NCBI RefSeq assembly: GCF_026625805.1
Contig: NZ_CP113064.1
Location: 496,001-560,000, forward strand
Direction: 5' to 3'
Source of the DNA: Brevundimonas sp. SL130
GTDB taxonomy: Bacteria > Pseudomonadota > Alphaproteobacteria > Caulobacterales > Caulobacteraceae
DNA: 64,000 nucleotides
Shown here: piece by piece, positions 7,356 through 15,914 of the stretch
Layout of the letters: each line of letters opens with the position of its first letter
How positions within the stretch are numbered: the first letter of the stretch is position 1
Made by a program: the position numbers and the translations under genes
Notes under the pieces: generated by a model
The model's database searches: none
Seen by the model: the letters and a program-made list of their open reading frames with translations, nothing else
What the model was told of the DNA's origin: nothing

Positions 7356-8396
7356 GAGCGTGCTTCCTTCACACGGAACCGTATCCTGAGTTGACGAGGT
7401 AGTTCGCACATTCGGCGGGGCTGAAGAGATTGATGATCTCTCCGGCCTTTCGCCATGTGGCTTCAAAGGTTCTGGGCTGGGCGTTGCGCATGAGGTGTTT
7501 GAGCTTGGCGAAGACCTGTTCGATGGGGTTCAGGTCGGGGGAGTAAGGGGGCAGGAAGATCATGTGTGCGCCTTTGGCCCTGACAGCGGCGCGGGCGGCC
7601 TTGCCCTTGTGACTGCCGAGGTTGTCGAGGACGACGACGTCGCCAGGCGACAGGGTCGGCGCCAGTATTTTCTCGATGTAGACGAGGAAGATCGCGCCGT
7701 TGATCGGACCATCGATAACCCAGGGCGCGTCGATCCGGTCATGGCGCAGGGCGGCGATGAAGGTCAGGGTTTTCCAGTGACCGAAGGGCGAGTGGCCCTT
7801 CAAGCGTCGCCCCCTCGGCCCCCAGCCGCGCAAGGGCGCCATGTTGGTCTTGACCCAGGTCTCATCCAGGAACACCAGTCGCGACGGGTCGATCCGCCCC
7901 TGATGCGCCTTCCAGCGTGCGCGGCGGCGCGCGACGTCAGGCCGGGCCTGCTCCTCAGGCAGCAGTGTTTTTTTGAAGCTCAGTCCTTCAGCGTGCACGA
8001 ACACCCACACCGCTCGCGGGCCGGTCTTGATCCCGCGCGCGGCAAGTTCGGCCGTCAGTCCTCTGAGCGTGAACGGCCCTGAGGCGATGCGGGTGCGCAG
8101 CCATTCGGCGCAGTCTCCTGATAGCGTGCGAGGCTTGTGGCCGCCGACCTGGCCCGGCGCCACCGAACCTGTCTCTCCAACTCGCTTCGTCCACTTGGAC
8201 ACGCAAGACGGACTGATCCGAAGCGCCGCCGCGATCTCCCGGTGTGTCTCGCCCTCCGCCTTACGCGCCAACGCTCGCTCACGAAGATCCATCGAATAAG
8301 GAGCCGTCATCCGGGCTGGCCTCCCATCCAGCACGAATGTTGAATCAGATCACCGCAAACTTGGGAATCCCGATTCCGTCAAAGCGAGCCATGCTC
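7356..8396 (-). mobile_element. IS630-family element, copy 1 (1041 bp)
   Basis: The element runs from GAGCGTGCTTCC at 7356 to GCCATGCTC at 8396 and is flanked by TA on both sides (7354-7355 and 8397-8398), the target duplication expected for IS630/Tc1-type transposition. It carries one transposase gene on the minus strand. It is nearly identical, over the same 1041 bp, to the copy at 31786-32826, with at least five single-base differences seen by eye, so spread was recent. It has inserted into an older IS630 fragment on one side and a small secreted-protein gene on the other. Confidence 0.92.
7369..8310 (-). CDS. IS630 transposase, copy 1
   Basis: This is 313 residues from the ATG at 8310 (MTAPYSMDLRERAL); a GTG eight codons upstream is also possible. 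An N-terminal HTH region (REIAAALRISPSCVSKWTKR) is followed by a DDE_3 catalytic core with all three acidic residues: LVFLDETWV, VVVLDNLGSHK and SPDLNPIEQVF. The single uninterrupted frame suggests an active enzyme. It differs from copy 2 by Phe instead of Ile in QPRTFEATWRK. Confidence 0.92.
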   Translation of the reverse strand: MTAPYSMDLRERALARKAEGETHREIAAALRISPSCVSKWTKRVGETGSVAPGQVGGHKPRTLSGDCAEWLRTRIASGPFTLRGLTAELAARGIKTGPRAVWVFVHAEGLSFKKTLLPEEQARPDVARRRARWKAHQGRIDPSRLVFLDETWVKTNMAPLRGWGPRGRRLKGHSPFGHWKTLTFIAALRHDRIDAPWVIDGPINGAIFLVYIEKILAPTLSPGDVVVLDNLGSHKGKAARAAVRAKGAHMIFLPPYSPDLNPIEQVFAKLKHLMRNAQPRTFEATWRKAGEIINLFSPAECANYLVNSGYGSV

Positions 8397-8528
8397 TAGG
8401 GTCGCGCCTTCATCTCCTTCGATCAGCAGGGGGTTCAGCTTAAGTGGTGGATCCTTCGATGCTTCGGACGCAAGCGCTGCGACCGGACTGGCGGTCGCCA
8501 GCACCAGGGCGAGTATGACGGCTTTCAT
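8379..8528 (-). pseudogene. Small exported-protein gene truncated by the IS630 insertion
   Basis: From the ATG at 8528 the frame encodes a clear signal peptide (MKAVILALVLATASPVAALA) and then SEASKDPPLKLNPLLIEGDE. It crosses the TA target at 8397-8398 and stops inside the IS at 8379-8381, giving 49 residues, of which the last few are IS-encoded. The original 3' part is not found on the other side of the element. It lies 8 bases after the next gene and was probably co-transcribed with it. Original function unknown. Confidence 0.7.
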
Positions 8529-8536
8529 CTTGAGCC

Positions 8537-8911
8537 TCAGATTTCGTCGGTGAACAGGATCAGCTTGTCGACGACTTCAGCCAGTTGCAGGACGGTGGCG
8601 TTCTCGTTGGAGAAGATTTTCGCCAGAGCGCGTATGGCGGTCGCCGTCGTATCGGCGGGGCGCTGCTTTCGTATCAGATAGGCCTTGCCGATGAAGCGGA
8701 GAAACTTTCGGGCCTGTTCGAGCGCAAGCAACTCGACGATGTCGGGATTGGACGTGGTGTGCGGGAAATAGCGCAACTGACCCATCTTGAGGCTGCCAGC
8801 CTCGGCGAAGGGAAAAGCTGCGTCCTCGAACTCGTCAAGGAAGATCTCGCCCTCCAGCACATTGTAGGTGGCGACGCAGGCGAGATTGTCCCGCCAGAGA
8901 TAATCGCTCAT
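8537..8911 (-). CDS. Small protein of unknown function
   Basis: 124 residues (MSDYLWRDNLACVATYNVLE), rich in hydrophobic and acidic residues, with no signal peptide or membrane segment and a helical C-terminal half (TATAIRALAKIFSNENATVL). I do not recognise the family. It is the first gene of a minus-strand pair whose second gene was cut by the IS630 element. The upstream DNA (8912-8975) is AT-richer and may hold the promoter. Confidence 0.55.
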   Translation of the reverse strand: MSDYLWRDNLACVATYNVLEGEIFLDEFEDAAFPFAEAGSLKMGQLRYFPHTTSNPDIVELLALEQARKFLRFIGKAYLIRKQRPADTTATAIRALAKIFSNENATVLQLAEVVDKLILFTDEI

Positions 8912-8958
8912 CGTGATCTCCCCGATCCAATCAAGAGGTCGGTTAACTACAATTTTAA

Positions 8959-9375
8959 AGTGTATTTGTAGATACTCAAGGTGGTTCCATTCGGTTCGGG
9001 GCTAACCACCAGACGCGCCATCTCGCCGCGCGCGGCTCTCAGCGCCGGGACGGGCGGGCCTTCGCCAGCCGGTTCTTCGACGGCAAGATCGATCTGAGCG
9101 TCTTCCATCCGCGTCTGCCCAAGGTCGCCGGGCGGCCGGGCTGGCTAGCGGCCGATCCGGCGCGCAAGCCGGTGGAGGTATCGGTTCCGCCGTTCGAGGG
9201 GCCGACCCTGTTACAGGCCCTTCACCTCAACGAGGGCCCGGCCATTCCGGCCGATCACCTGCTGCTGGAGCCGGGACAGGCGCGGGCCACGCTGCTGCTT
9301 CGGCCGGGCCCCTATTTCCTGCGCCTGGAGACCACGCGGGGTATCGAGCCGGCGTTCGGGATGGTGACGGTCTGA
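8959..9375 (+). pseudogene. C-terminal remnant of an unrecognised gene
   Basis: The frame is open for 138 codons from after a TAA at 8956-8958 to the TGA at 9373-9375, with typical high-GC coding character from about 9010 onward (FASRFFDGKIDLSVFHPRLP, later PYFLRLETTRGIEPAFG). No ATG occurs in it; the first GTG is at 9172, which would leave only 67 residues. It is probably the end of a core gene whose front part was lost at the edge of the IS-rich region. Family unknown. Confidence 0.45.
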
Positions 9376-9470
9376 TACTTGGCGGCGATGTGACACTGTA
9401 ACGCCGTAAGGGCTTGCCGCCTGCGTCGCGGCGCCCTTAGTTGCCCGCCTGAGTTTTGTGGGGACTTCTG

Positions 9471-11930
9471 ATGATGATGCGCGTTCGTGGGGCCGGTGTT
9501 GCGCTGGCGGCGGTGTTGATGGCGTCGACGGCGGGGGCGGCGTTCGCTCAAGTCCCGGCGCCGGCGGTGACCACCTATCAACAGCCGCCGTCGCCCATCG
9601 CCGACATCCTGGACGCCAAGCCGACGCCGTCGTCGATGCTGAGCCCGGATCGCAGGACCCTGGTGCTGATGGACCGGTCGAACCTGCCCAGCATCAAGGC
9701 CCTGGCCGAGCCGATGCTGCGGCTGGCGGGGGCGCGGATCAATCCGCGCAACAACGGCATGGCCGAGAGCCGGGTGTCGTGGCTGACGGGGCTGAGCCTT
9801 CAGGCGGTGGATGGGGGAACCGCGCGGGTGGTGGCCCTACCGGCTGAGGCGCGGTTCACCGCGCCGCGCTTCTCGCCCGATGCGAAATCCCTGGCCCTGG
9901 TGCTGGACCGGCCGACGGGGCTGGAGCTGTGGGTCGTGGATGTGGCGACGGCGCGGGCGCGCAAACTGACCGAGCCGGTGGTCAATATGACGGGCGGGGC
10001 GGGCTATGAATGGCTGCCCGACAGTTCGGGCCTGCTGGTCGAAGCCGTGCCGGCCGGGCGCGGTCCGGCGCCCGATGTGACGACGGCGCCGACGGGGCCG
10101 AATATCGAGGAGACGGCCGGGCGGGTGGCCCCGGTGCGGACCTATCAGGACCTGCTGTCGAACCCCGGCGACGAGGCCCTGTTCGACCATTATTTCACGT
10201 CGCAGCTGACCCTGGTTCCGCTGAACGGCCGTGCACGGACGATTGGCGCGCCGGCGGTCTATCTGGACAGCGCCGTGTCGCCGGACGGGCGCTATATCCT
10301 GCACGAGATCGCCAAGCGGCCCTATTCCTACGCTGTGCCGGATGACCTGTTCCCGACCGAGATCGTGGTGACGGATCTGAACGGGCGGGTGGTGCGGACC
10401 ATCGCCGACCTGCCGTTGCGCGACGATGTGCCGACCGCCTTCGACGCCGTGGCGCCGGGGCCGCGTTCGGTGGGCTGGCGGGCCGATGCGCCCGCGACCC
10501 TGACCTGGGTCGAGGCGCTGGACGGCGGCGACATCAAACGCGAGGCCGTGTTCCGCGACCGGGTCTTCATGCAGGCCGCGCCCTTCACGGGCGAGCCGGT
10601 CAAGCTGATCGACCTGAAGGAGCGGTTCGGAGGGATCGTCTGGGGCAAGGACGATCTGGCCGTCGTCAACAGCCGCTGGTTCAACACCCGGCACGAGACG
10701 CGCTTCGTCGTCGATCCGTCGAACCCCGGCGAAGGCCGGGTGCTGCTGGAGCGGAACTATCAGGCCCGCTACGACAATCCGGGCCAGCCGGTGACCCAGC
10801 CCAATGCGGCGGGCCGGTCGGTGATCCGGTTCACCGCCGACGGAAAGATCCTGATGTCGGGCGCCGGGGCGACGCCGCAGGGCGAATTCCCCTTCCTGGC
10901 CGCCATGGACCCGGCGACGGGGCGCAGCGAGCGGCTGTGGACCTCGGCCGACACGGATTACGAGGCGGTGGTCGGCTTCCTGGATGCGGAGGGCAAACGG
11001 GTGGTGACCCAGCGCGAGACGCGGCTGGATCCGCCGAACCTGCAAATCCGCGACCTGACGACGGGCCAGACCACGGCCCTGACGAACTTCCCCGATCCGG
11101 CGCCGCAGCTGGCCGGGGCGACGCGCCAACTGGTGACCTACGAGCGGGCCGACGGGGTCAAGCTGTCGGGCACCCTGTATCTGCCGGCCGGCTACGACAA
11201 GGACCGCGACGGCCCCCTGCCCATGCTGATGTGGGCCTATCCGGCCGAGTTCACCGATGCGGCGGTGGCGGGCCAGACGGTGGATGTGCAGAACCGGTTC
11301 GTGCGGCCGGGCGGGTCCAGCCACCTGTTCCTGCTGACCCAGGGCTACGCCATCTTCGACAACCCCTCCATGCCCATCATCGGCAAGGACGGGGCCGAGC
11401 CGAACGACACCTATGTCGAACAACTGGTCGCCGACGCGAAGGCCGCGGTCGATGCGGTGGTCGGGATGGGGGTGGCGGATCGCGACCGGATCGCCGTCGG
11501 GGGCCACAGCTACGGCGCCTTCATGACCGCCAATCTGCTGGCGCACAGCGACCTGTTCCGCACCGGGATCGCGCGGTCGGGCGCCTATAACCGCACCCTG
11601 ACGCCGTTCGGCTTCCAGTCGGAGCAGCGCAACTATTGGGAGGCGACCGAGATCTATACCGAGATGTCGCCCTTCACCTACGCCAACAAGCTGAACGAGC
11701 CGATCCTGCTGATCCACGGCGAGGCGGACGACAACTCCGGCACCTTCCCGGTGCAGAGCGAGCGCTTCTATGCCGCGCTGAAGGGACTGGGGGCGACGGC
11801 GCGCTATGTCACCCTGCCGCTGGAGGCGCACGGCTATCGCGCGCGGGAATCGGTGGGCCACACCCTGTGGGAGATGACCCGCTGGATGGACCAGTATGTG
11901 AAGAACGCCCCGCCGAAACCGGCGGCGTGA
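9471..11930 (+). CDS. Exported S9-family serine peptidase (S9D, glutamyl-endopeptidase type)
   Basis: 819 residues from the first ATG of an ATGATGATG run; a TTG at 9456 is less likely. A signal peptide (MMMRVRGAGVALAAVLMAST, cleavage likely after AFA) precedes a long N-terminal beta-propeller-like region and a C-terminal alpha/beta-hydrolase domain. The catalytic triad is visible: Ser680 in GGHSYGAFM, Asp753 in HGEADDNSG and His787 in LEAHGYRARES. It would cleave peptides in the periplasm or outside the cell. It stands alone, with a strong GC hairpin just after the stop. Confidence 0.9.
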   Translation: MMMRVRGAGVALAAVLMASTAGAAFAQVPAPAVTTYQQPPSPIADILDAKPTPSSMLSPDRRTLVLMDRSNLPSIKALAEPMLRLAGARINPRNNGMAESRVSWLTGLSLQAVDGGTARVVALPAEARFTAPRFSPDAKSLALVLDRPTGLELWVVDVATARARKLTEPVVNMTGGAGYEWLPDSSGLLVEAVPAGRGPAPDVTTAPTGPNIEETAGRVAPVRTYQDLLSNPGDEALFDHYFTSQLTLVPLNGRARTIGAPAVYLDSAVSPDGRYILHEIAKRPYSYAVPDDLFPTEIVVTDLNGRVVRTIADLPLRDDVPTAFDAVAPGPRSVGWRADAPATLTWVEALDGGDIKREAVFRDRVFMQAAPFTGEPVKLIDLKERFGGIVWGKDDLAVVNSRWFNTRHETRFVVDPSNPGEGRVLLERNYQARYDNPGQPVTQPNAAGRSVIRFTADGKILMSGAGATPQGEFPFLAAMDPATGRSERLWTSADTDYEAVVGFLDAEGKRVVTQRETRLDPPNLQIRDLTTGQTTALTNFPDPAPQLAGATRQLVTYERADGVKLSGTLYLPAGYDKDRDGPLPMLMWAYPAEFTDAAVAGQTVDVQNRFVRPGGSSHLFLLTQGYAIFDNPSMPIIGKDGAEPNDTYVEQLVADAKAAVDAVVGMGVADRDRIAVGGHSYGAFMTANLLAHSDLFRTGIARSGAYNRTLTPFGFQSEQRNYWEATEIYTEMSPFTYANKLNEPILLIHGEADDNSGTFPVQSERFYAALKGLGATARYVTLPLEAHGYRARESVGHTLWEMTRWMDQYVKNAPPKPAA

Positions 11931-11939
11931 CGGGTCTGA

Positions 11940-11966
11940 CCGCCCGCAGCGGATCGCTGCGGGCGG
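11940..11966 (+). terminator. GC-rich hairpin after the S9 peptidase gene
   Basis: Perfect 12-bp stem: ccgcccgcagcg / cgctgcgggcgg around a three-base loop, starting ten bases after the stop codon. There is no T-run, so it may be a weak terminator or an mRNA-end stabiliser. Confidence 0.5.
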
Positions 11967-12085
11967 AACCTGGTCAAGCCTTCGTCATCTGGGCCCCATC
12001 GATAGGCGCTTGACGCAAGGTCGTCCAAGCCCGAGCGTCGGGGTTAAGGCGACGCGGACTGTCGCCAGATAGAGGACGACTGACG

Positions 12086-12520
12086 ATGCCCAAGAGCGAT
12101 TTGGGGCCCTTGGCCGAACGCGCGACCTACAAGGCCTTTCACATGGTCTCGACCCGCTGGGCCGATAACGACCAGTACGGCCATATCAACAACGCCAAAT
12201 TCTACGAGTTCGTGGACTCGGCGGTGAACGCCCACCTGATGATCGCCGATGCCCTGGACGAGTCCATCGGCCTGGTGGTGGACAGCGGCTGCCAATACAC
12301 ATCGGCGCTGAAGTTTCCCGATGTGATCGAGGTCGGGATCAAGGTGGACCGGATCGGCACCTCCAGCGTCAGCTACGGCTTCGCCGTGTTCAAGCGCAGC
12401 GCCGACGTCCCCGCCGCCGTCGGCCATTTCGTCCACGTCTATGTCGACGCCGAGACCCGCCGTCCCAAGCCCCTGCCGGCCAAGCTGAGGGTGGTGGTGG
12501 AGAATCTGCGGGCCGACTGA
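12086..12520 (+). CDS. Acyl-CoA thioesterase, hotdog fold (4HBT family)
   Basis: 144 residues. TRWADNDQYGHINNAKFYEF near residues 24-43 is the hotdog helix motif, with the catalytic Asp in WADNDQYGH. It probably hydrolyses acyl-CoA thioesters in the cytoplasm; substrate length is unknown. It has its own promoter region (11967-12085) and is followed by a convergent small membrane-protein gene. It is a paralogue in fold, but not in role, of the tol-linked YbgC at 20227. Confidence 0.85.
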   Translation: MPKSDLGPLAERATYKAFHMVSTRWADNDQYGHINNAKFYEFVDSAVNAHLMIADALDESIGLVVDSGCQYTSALKFPDVIEVGIKVDRIGTSSVSYGFAVFKRSADVPAAVGHFVHVYVDAETRRPKPLPAKLRVVVENLRAD

Positions 12521-12527
12521 GGACGGG

Positions 12528-12725
12528 TCAGTCGTCCAGCCGGCCGGTCAGGAACAGCACGCCGACGGCGGTCAGGGCGCCCAGGGCGAAGGCGGTGAGG
12601 ATCGAGCCGGCGGCGACGGCGGCGGGGACGGTGACGGGGCGGGTCTCGTACCATTCGACGATGTCGGCCTCGTGCAGATCGTCGTCGGCGCGGCCCTCGG
12701 CTTCGTAGATGTCGGTGGTGTTCAT
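12528..12725 (-). CDS. Small single-pass membrane protein, unknown function
   Basis: 65 residues: an acidic N-terminal half (MNTTDIYEAEGRADDDLHEA) and one C-terminal transmembrane helix (AAGSILTAFALGALTAVGVL). It ends TGRLDD. No family recognised. It is divergent from yebC, with about 158 bases between them. Confidence 0.6.
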   Translation of the reverse strand: MNTTDIYEAEGRADDDLHEADIVEWYETRPVTVPAAVAAGSILTAFALGALTAVGVLFLTGRLDD

Positions 12726-12883
12726 CGGGGGGCTCCCTAGCAGCGTCAGAGATCAATACCCGCAAACGGTCGCGGTTCCACCCTTCAGGCGCGTCTAGGC
12801 CGATCCGGTCCGCCCAAGGTGACAGCCCGCGCGGCATCGGCTAGGAGGCGCGGCTCAGGTTTCAGACTCTCGAAGACGATCCC

Positions 12884-13657
12884 ATGGCCGGCCACTCGAA
12901 ATTCAAGAACATCATGCACCGCAAGGGGCGCGCCGATGCGCAGCGCTCCAAGCTGTTCTCCAAACTGTCGCGCGACATCACGGTGGCGGCCAAGTCGGGC
13001 ATGCCCGATCCGGCGCTGAACCCGCGCCTGCGTCTGGCGGTCAACAACGCCAAGGCCGAGAGCCTGCCCAAGGATGTGATCACCCGCGCCATCAACAAGG
13101 CCTCGGGCGGCGATGTCGATACGATGGAAGAGGTCCGCTACGAGGGCCGGGGTCCGGGCGGCGTGGGCATCATCGTCGAGGCCCTGACCGACAACCGCAA
13201 CCGTGCGGCCTCGAACATCGGCGCGGCCTTCAAGAAGAACGGCGGCGCGCTGAGCGAGATGAACTCGGTCGCCTTCATGTGGGATAAGGTCGGCCAGATT
13301 ATCTACAAGGCCGAGGCCGGGACCGAGGACGAGGTCATGGAAGCGGCCATCGAGGCCGGCGCCCAGGACGTCGAGAGCGACCTGGTCAAGCCCGACATCT
13401 ACGAGGACGCGCCGGGCCACACCATCTGGACCGCCTTCGAGGACCTGAACGAGGTGGCCGAGGCCATGTCCAAGGTGCTGGGCGACCCCAAGTCGACCGC
13501 CATCGTGTGGAAGCCCCAGTCGGAAGTGACCGTGACAGGCGAAGCTGTCGGCGTCCTGTTCAAGCTGTTGGACGCCCTGGACGCCGAGGACGACGTGCAG
13601 AACGTCTATTCGAACGAAGACATCTCGGACGAGGATGCGGCGAAATACGCCGGATAA
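12884..13657 (+). CDS. yebC: YebC/PmpR-family protein (TACO1-like)
   Basis: 257 residues of the normal family length, beginning [20 protein letters not shown], the diagnostic start. The rest follows the three-domain fold ([39 protein letters not shown]). The family acts either as a transcription regulator or, as shown for some members, in relieving ribosome stalling. Placement upstream of ruvC is common in alphaproteobacteria; here a coiled-coil gene sits between them. Confidence 0.95.
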   Translation: MAGHSKFKNIMHRKGRADAQRSKLFSKLSRDITVAAKSGMPDPALNPRLRLAVNNAKAESLPKDVITRAINKASGGDVDTMEEVRYEGRGPGGVGIIVEALTDNRNRAASNIGAAFKKNGGALSEMNSVAFMWDKVGQIIYKAEAGTEDEVMEAAIEAGAQDVESDLVKPDIYEDAPGHTIWTAFEDLNEVAEAMSKVLGDPKSTAIVWKPQSEVTVTGEAVGVLFKLLDALDAEDDVQNVYSNEDISDEDAAKYAG

Positions 13658-13809
13658 TACTTATACGGGGCGATCGACGAACGGAGGTCTCGACACCTTC
13701 GTAACCCGCGATTAACGTCTCACCAAGGACGGTGAGCGGTTCGATTCGCCTTTCGAGGCCGGAATTGAAGGCGCCCGCCGCGAAGCGAGACATCGAGGCG
13801 GGCACAATC

Positions 13810-15159
13810 ATGAAACTGACCAGGATCGACAGAGTGCTGTCGCGGGGCGGTAAGGGCGAGCAGAACAAGGACGCCGCGACCTCGCTGGACCGTGCGGCGG
13901 AACAGGATGTCGCCGGCCTGATCGGCGAACGGTTCGAGACGATTCAGGACAGCCTAGATCAACTGTCGGAAATGGCGCAGCGGTTCGGCACGTTCGAAGG
14001 CCTGCTGGGTCAGCTGCGCGAACCCCTGGACGCCGAGTTCAAATCGCGTCGCGACAACCACATCGAACTGATCAATCTGCGCAACGCCAACGCCTCGACC
14101 ATGAAACAGGTCGGCGCGCTGAACGCCGAGGTCCGCAAACTGTCGGACGCCCTGGCCGAGTCCGAGTCCAAGGCCGACGATCTGGCGGCGCGCGGCGGCG
14201 AGGCGACCAACAATCTGCAAGAAGCCCGGGTCGATCTGGGGCGTCTGCGCAATGAGCTGGCCCAGGCCGCGACGCGCCTGGAAGGCCTGGAGACGGCCGA
14301 ACGGGCCGCGACCCAGCGGATCCGCGAGCTGGAGCAGGACCAGGAGTCGCTGCGCAACCAGTTGAAACAGGCCGAGGCCGGCCGCGCTGAGTCCGACAAG
14401 ACGCGCGGTCAGGTCCAGCGCGACCTGGCCCTGGCGCTGGAAGAGAACACCGCCCTGCGCCGCCGGGTCGACGAGGTCGGCGCCGAGGTGGCGGGTCTGG
14501 CCCGCACCGCCGCCGCCGGCGAAGGCCAGTTGGCCACCGAGCGCGCCCGCGCCGCCTCCGAACAGGCCGAGGCCGCCCGCGCGATCCGCTCGCTGGAAAC
14601 CCAGGTCGAAGCCGCCCGCGCCGAGATCGCCGCCCTGACCGCTCGACTGGACACCGCCACGGCGCGCGCCAACGGTCTGGAAGTGCTGAACAGCGAGCAG
14701 GCCTCGCGTCTGAACGAGCTGCAGACCGGCGCCCACGCCGTCGAACGCCGCGCCGATACGCTTCAGGTCGCGTTGGACCGCGCCGTGGAACGGGTCCGCA
14801 CGCTTGAGATCGAGACCGAGGAATCGCGTCAACGCCAGGCCTCGATGGAAGTGGCCCGCGTCGCCGCCGTCGATCGCGCCGAGGCCCTGACCAAGGCGGC
14901 CATGGCCCACGACAAGGCCATCGCCCGCGCCGAAGAACGGACCGCCAAGCTTCAGGCTAAGCTGACCGCCGCTCAGGACGAGCACGAGGCCCGCGCCCAG
15001 ACCCTGAGCCAGCAGATCAGCGCCCTGCGCGAGGATCTGGAAAGCGCCCGCGCCGAGGGGGCCATGTCCGCCGCCGCCCTGGACGCCGCGCGTCGCGGCC
15101 GTGGCGGTCGCGCCACCATCGCCGACGCCGCCGCCCAGCTGCAGGCCATCGTCGGCTGA
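13810..15159 (+). CDS. Long coiled-coil protein, crescentin-like
   Basis: 449 residues from the ATG at 13810 (MKLTRIDRVLSRGGKGEQNK); an upstream GTG at 13732 is less likely. A short basic N-terminus precedes a globular-looking segment (AGLIGERFETIQDSLDQLSE, FGTFEGLLGQLREPLDAEF) and then about 370 residues of heptad-rich Ala/Glu/Arg/Leu coiled coil with no transmembrane helix. Length and layout are close to Caulobacter crescentin (457 residues), the intermediate-filament-like protein that curves the cell. I infer a crescentin-type cytoskeletal role but cannot exclude another long coiled-coil scaffold. It lies between yebC and ruvC. Confidence 0.6.
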   Translation: MKLTRIDRVLSRGGKGEQNKDAATSLDRAAEQDVAGLIGERFETIQDSLDQLSEMAQRFGTFEGLLGQLREPLDAEFKSRRDNHIELINLRNANASTMKQVGALNAEVRKLSDALAESESKADDLAARGGEATNNLQEARVDLGRLRNELAQAATRLEGLETAERAATQRIRELEQDQESLRNQLKQAEAGRAESDKTRGQVQRDLALALEENTALRRRVDEVGAEVAGLARTAAAGEGQLATERARAASEQAEAARAIRSLETQVEAARAEIAALTARLDTATARANGLEVLNSEQASRLNELQTGAHAVERRADTLQVALDRAVERVRTLEIETEESRQRQASMEVARVAAVDRAEALTKAAMAHDKAIARAEERTAKLQAKLTAAQDEHEARAQTLSQQISALREDLESARAEGAMSAAALDAARRGRGGRATIADAAAQLQAIVG

Positions 15160-15250
15160 TCGGGGTCGGCTGATCGAAGTCCGCTGACTTCAGTCGGCGC
15201 GCCAAGACGGTCATTGTCTGTTCACCCTCTTTGCGGCATGAGGGGAACGG

Positions 15251-15769
15251 ATGGCGAACGAACCTGTCAGAATCATCGGGCTGGACCCGGGCCTGAGGCG
15301 CACCGGCTGGGGGGTGATCGTCTCGGACGGCGCGCGCCTGAGATGGGTTGCGCACGGGGTGGTGGCCCCGCCTGAGGCGGCGCCCTTTTCCGAACGCCTG
15401 CTGTTTCTGTTCGACGCCCTGGGCACGATCTGCGCCGACCACGGCTGCGAGGAGGCGGCTGTGGAAGAGGTGTTCGTCAATGTGAACCCGTCCTCGACCC
15501 TGAAACTGGGTCATGCCCGCGCGGCGGTCATGCTGGCCCCGGCCAAGCTGGGGCTGTCGGTCGCGGAATATTCGCCCAATCTGATCAAGAAGGCCGTGGT
15601 CGGGGCGGGCCATGCGGACAAGAGCCAGATCGCCTTCATGATCAAGCGCCTGCTGCCGACGGCCGGCGACGTGAAGGCGGACGCCGCCGACGCCCTGGCC
15701 GTGGCGGTCACCCATGCGCAACTGAGGAAACGGTCCTTGTTGGAAGCCATGCACCGAGGCGCGGCGTGA
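15251..15769 (+). CDS. ruvC: Holliday junction endodeoxyribonuclease RuvC
   Basis: 172 residues. The four acidic catalytic positions are visible: Asp in GLDPGLRRTGWG, Glu in VEEVFVNVN, and two Asp in the C-terminal DAADALAVAVTHA region. The NPSSTLKLGHARA segment is the family signature. The enzyme resolves Holliday junctions moved by RuvAB. It is first in ruvC-ruvA-ruvB; no GTTC-N7-GTTC LexA site was seen in the 90 bases upstream. Confidence 0.97.
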   Translation: MANEPVRIIGLDPGLRRTGWGVIVSDGARLRWVAHGVVAPPEAAPFSERLLFLFDALGTICADHGCEEAAVEEVFVNVNPSSTLKLGHARAAVMLAPAKLGLSVAEYSPNLIKKAVVGAGHADKSQIAFMIKRLLPTAGDVKADAADALAVAVTHAQLRKRSLLEAMHRGAA

Positions 15770-15782
15770 GGGCGGCTGCTGA

Positions 15783-15910
15783 AATCCTCCCCCGTTGGGG
15801 GAGGGGGACCGCGTCTTCGCGGTGGAGGGGGCCTGCCCCAGACACCCCGTTTGCGTTTGGCCCCCTCCACCACCCTTCGGGCGGTCCCCCTCCCCCAACG
15901 GGGGAGGATT
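15783..15910. repeat. Long palindromic repeat between ruvC and ruvA
   Basis: Perfect 30-bp inverted arms at 15783-15812 and 15881-15910 (each containing cctcccccgttgggggaggg or its complement), with a second inner pair (ggtggagggggc / gccccctccacc). The right arm ends four bases before the ruvA GTG start and contains its Shine-Dalgarno (ggggagga). Folded RNA would hide the ruvA ribosome site. Confidence 0.9.
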
Positions 15911-15914
15911 GGTC

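Noticed and set aside
9837..11861. A very long open frame on the minus strand across the S9 peptidase gene
   Set aside because: It is an antisense shadow of a high-GC gene: its composition is Arg/Gly/His-rich without domains, while the plus strand has a full catalytic triad and signal peptide.
15160..15250. A LexA box upstream of ruvC
   Set aside because: A single gttc is present, but no second half-site at the seven-base spacing.
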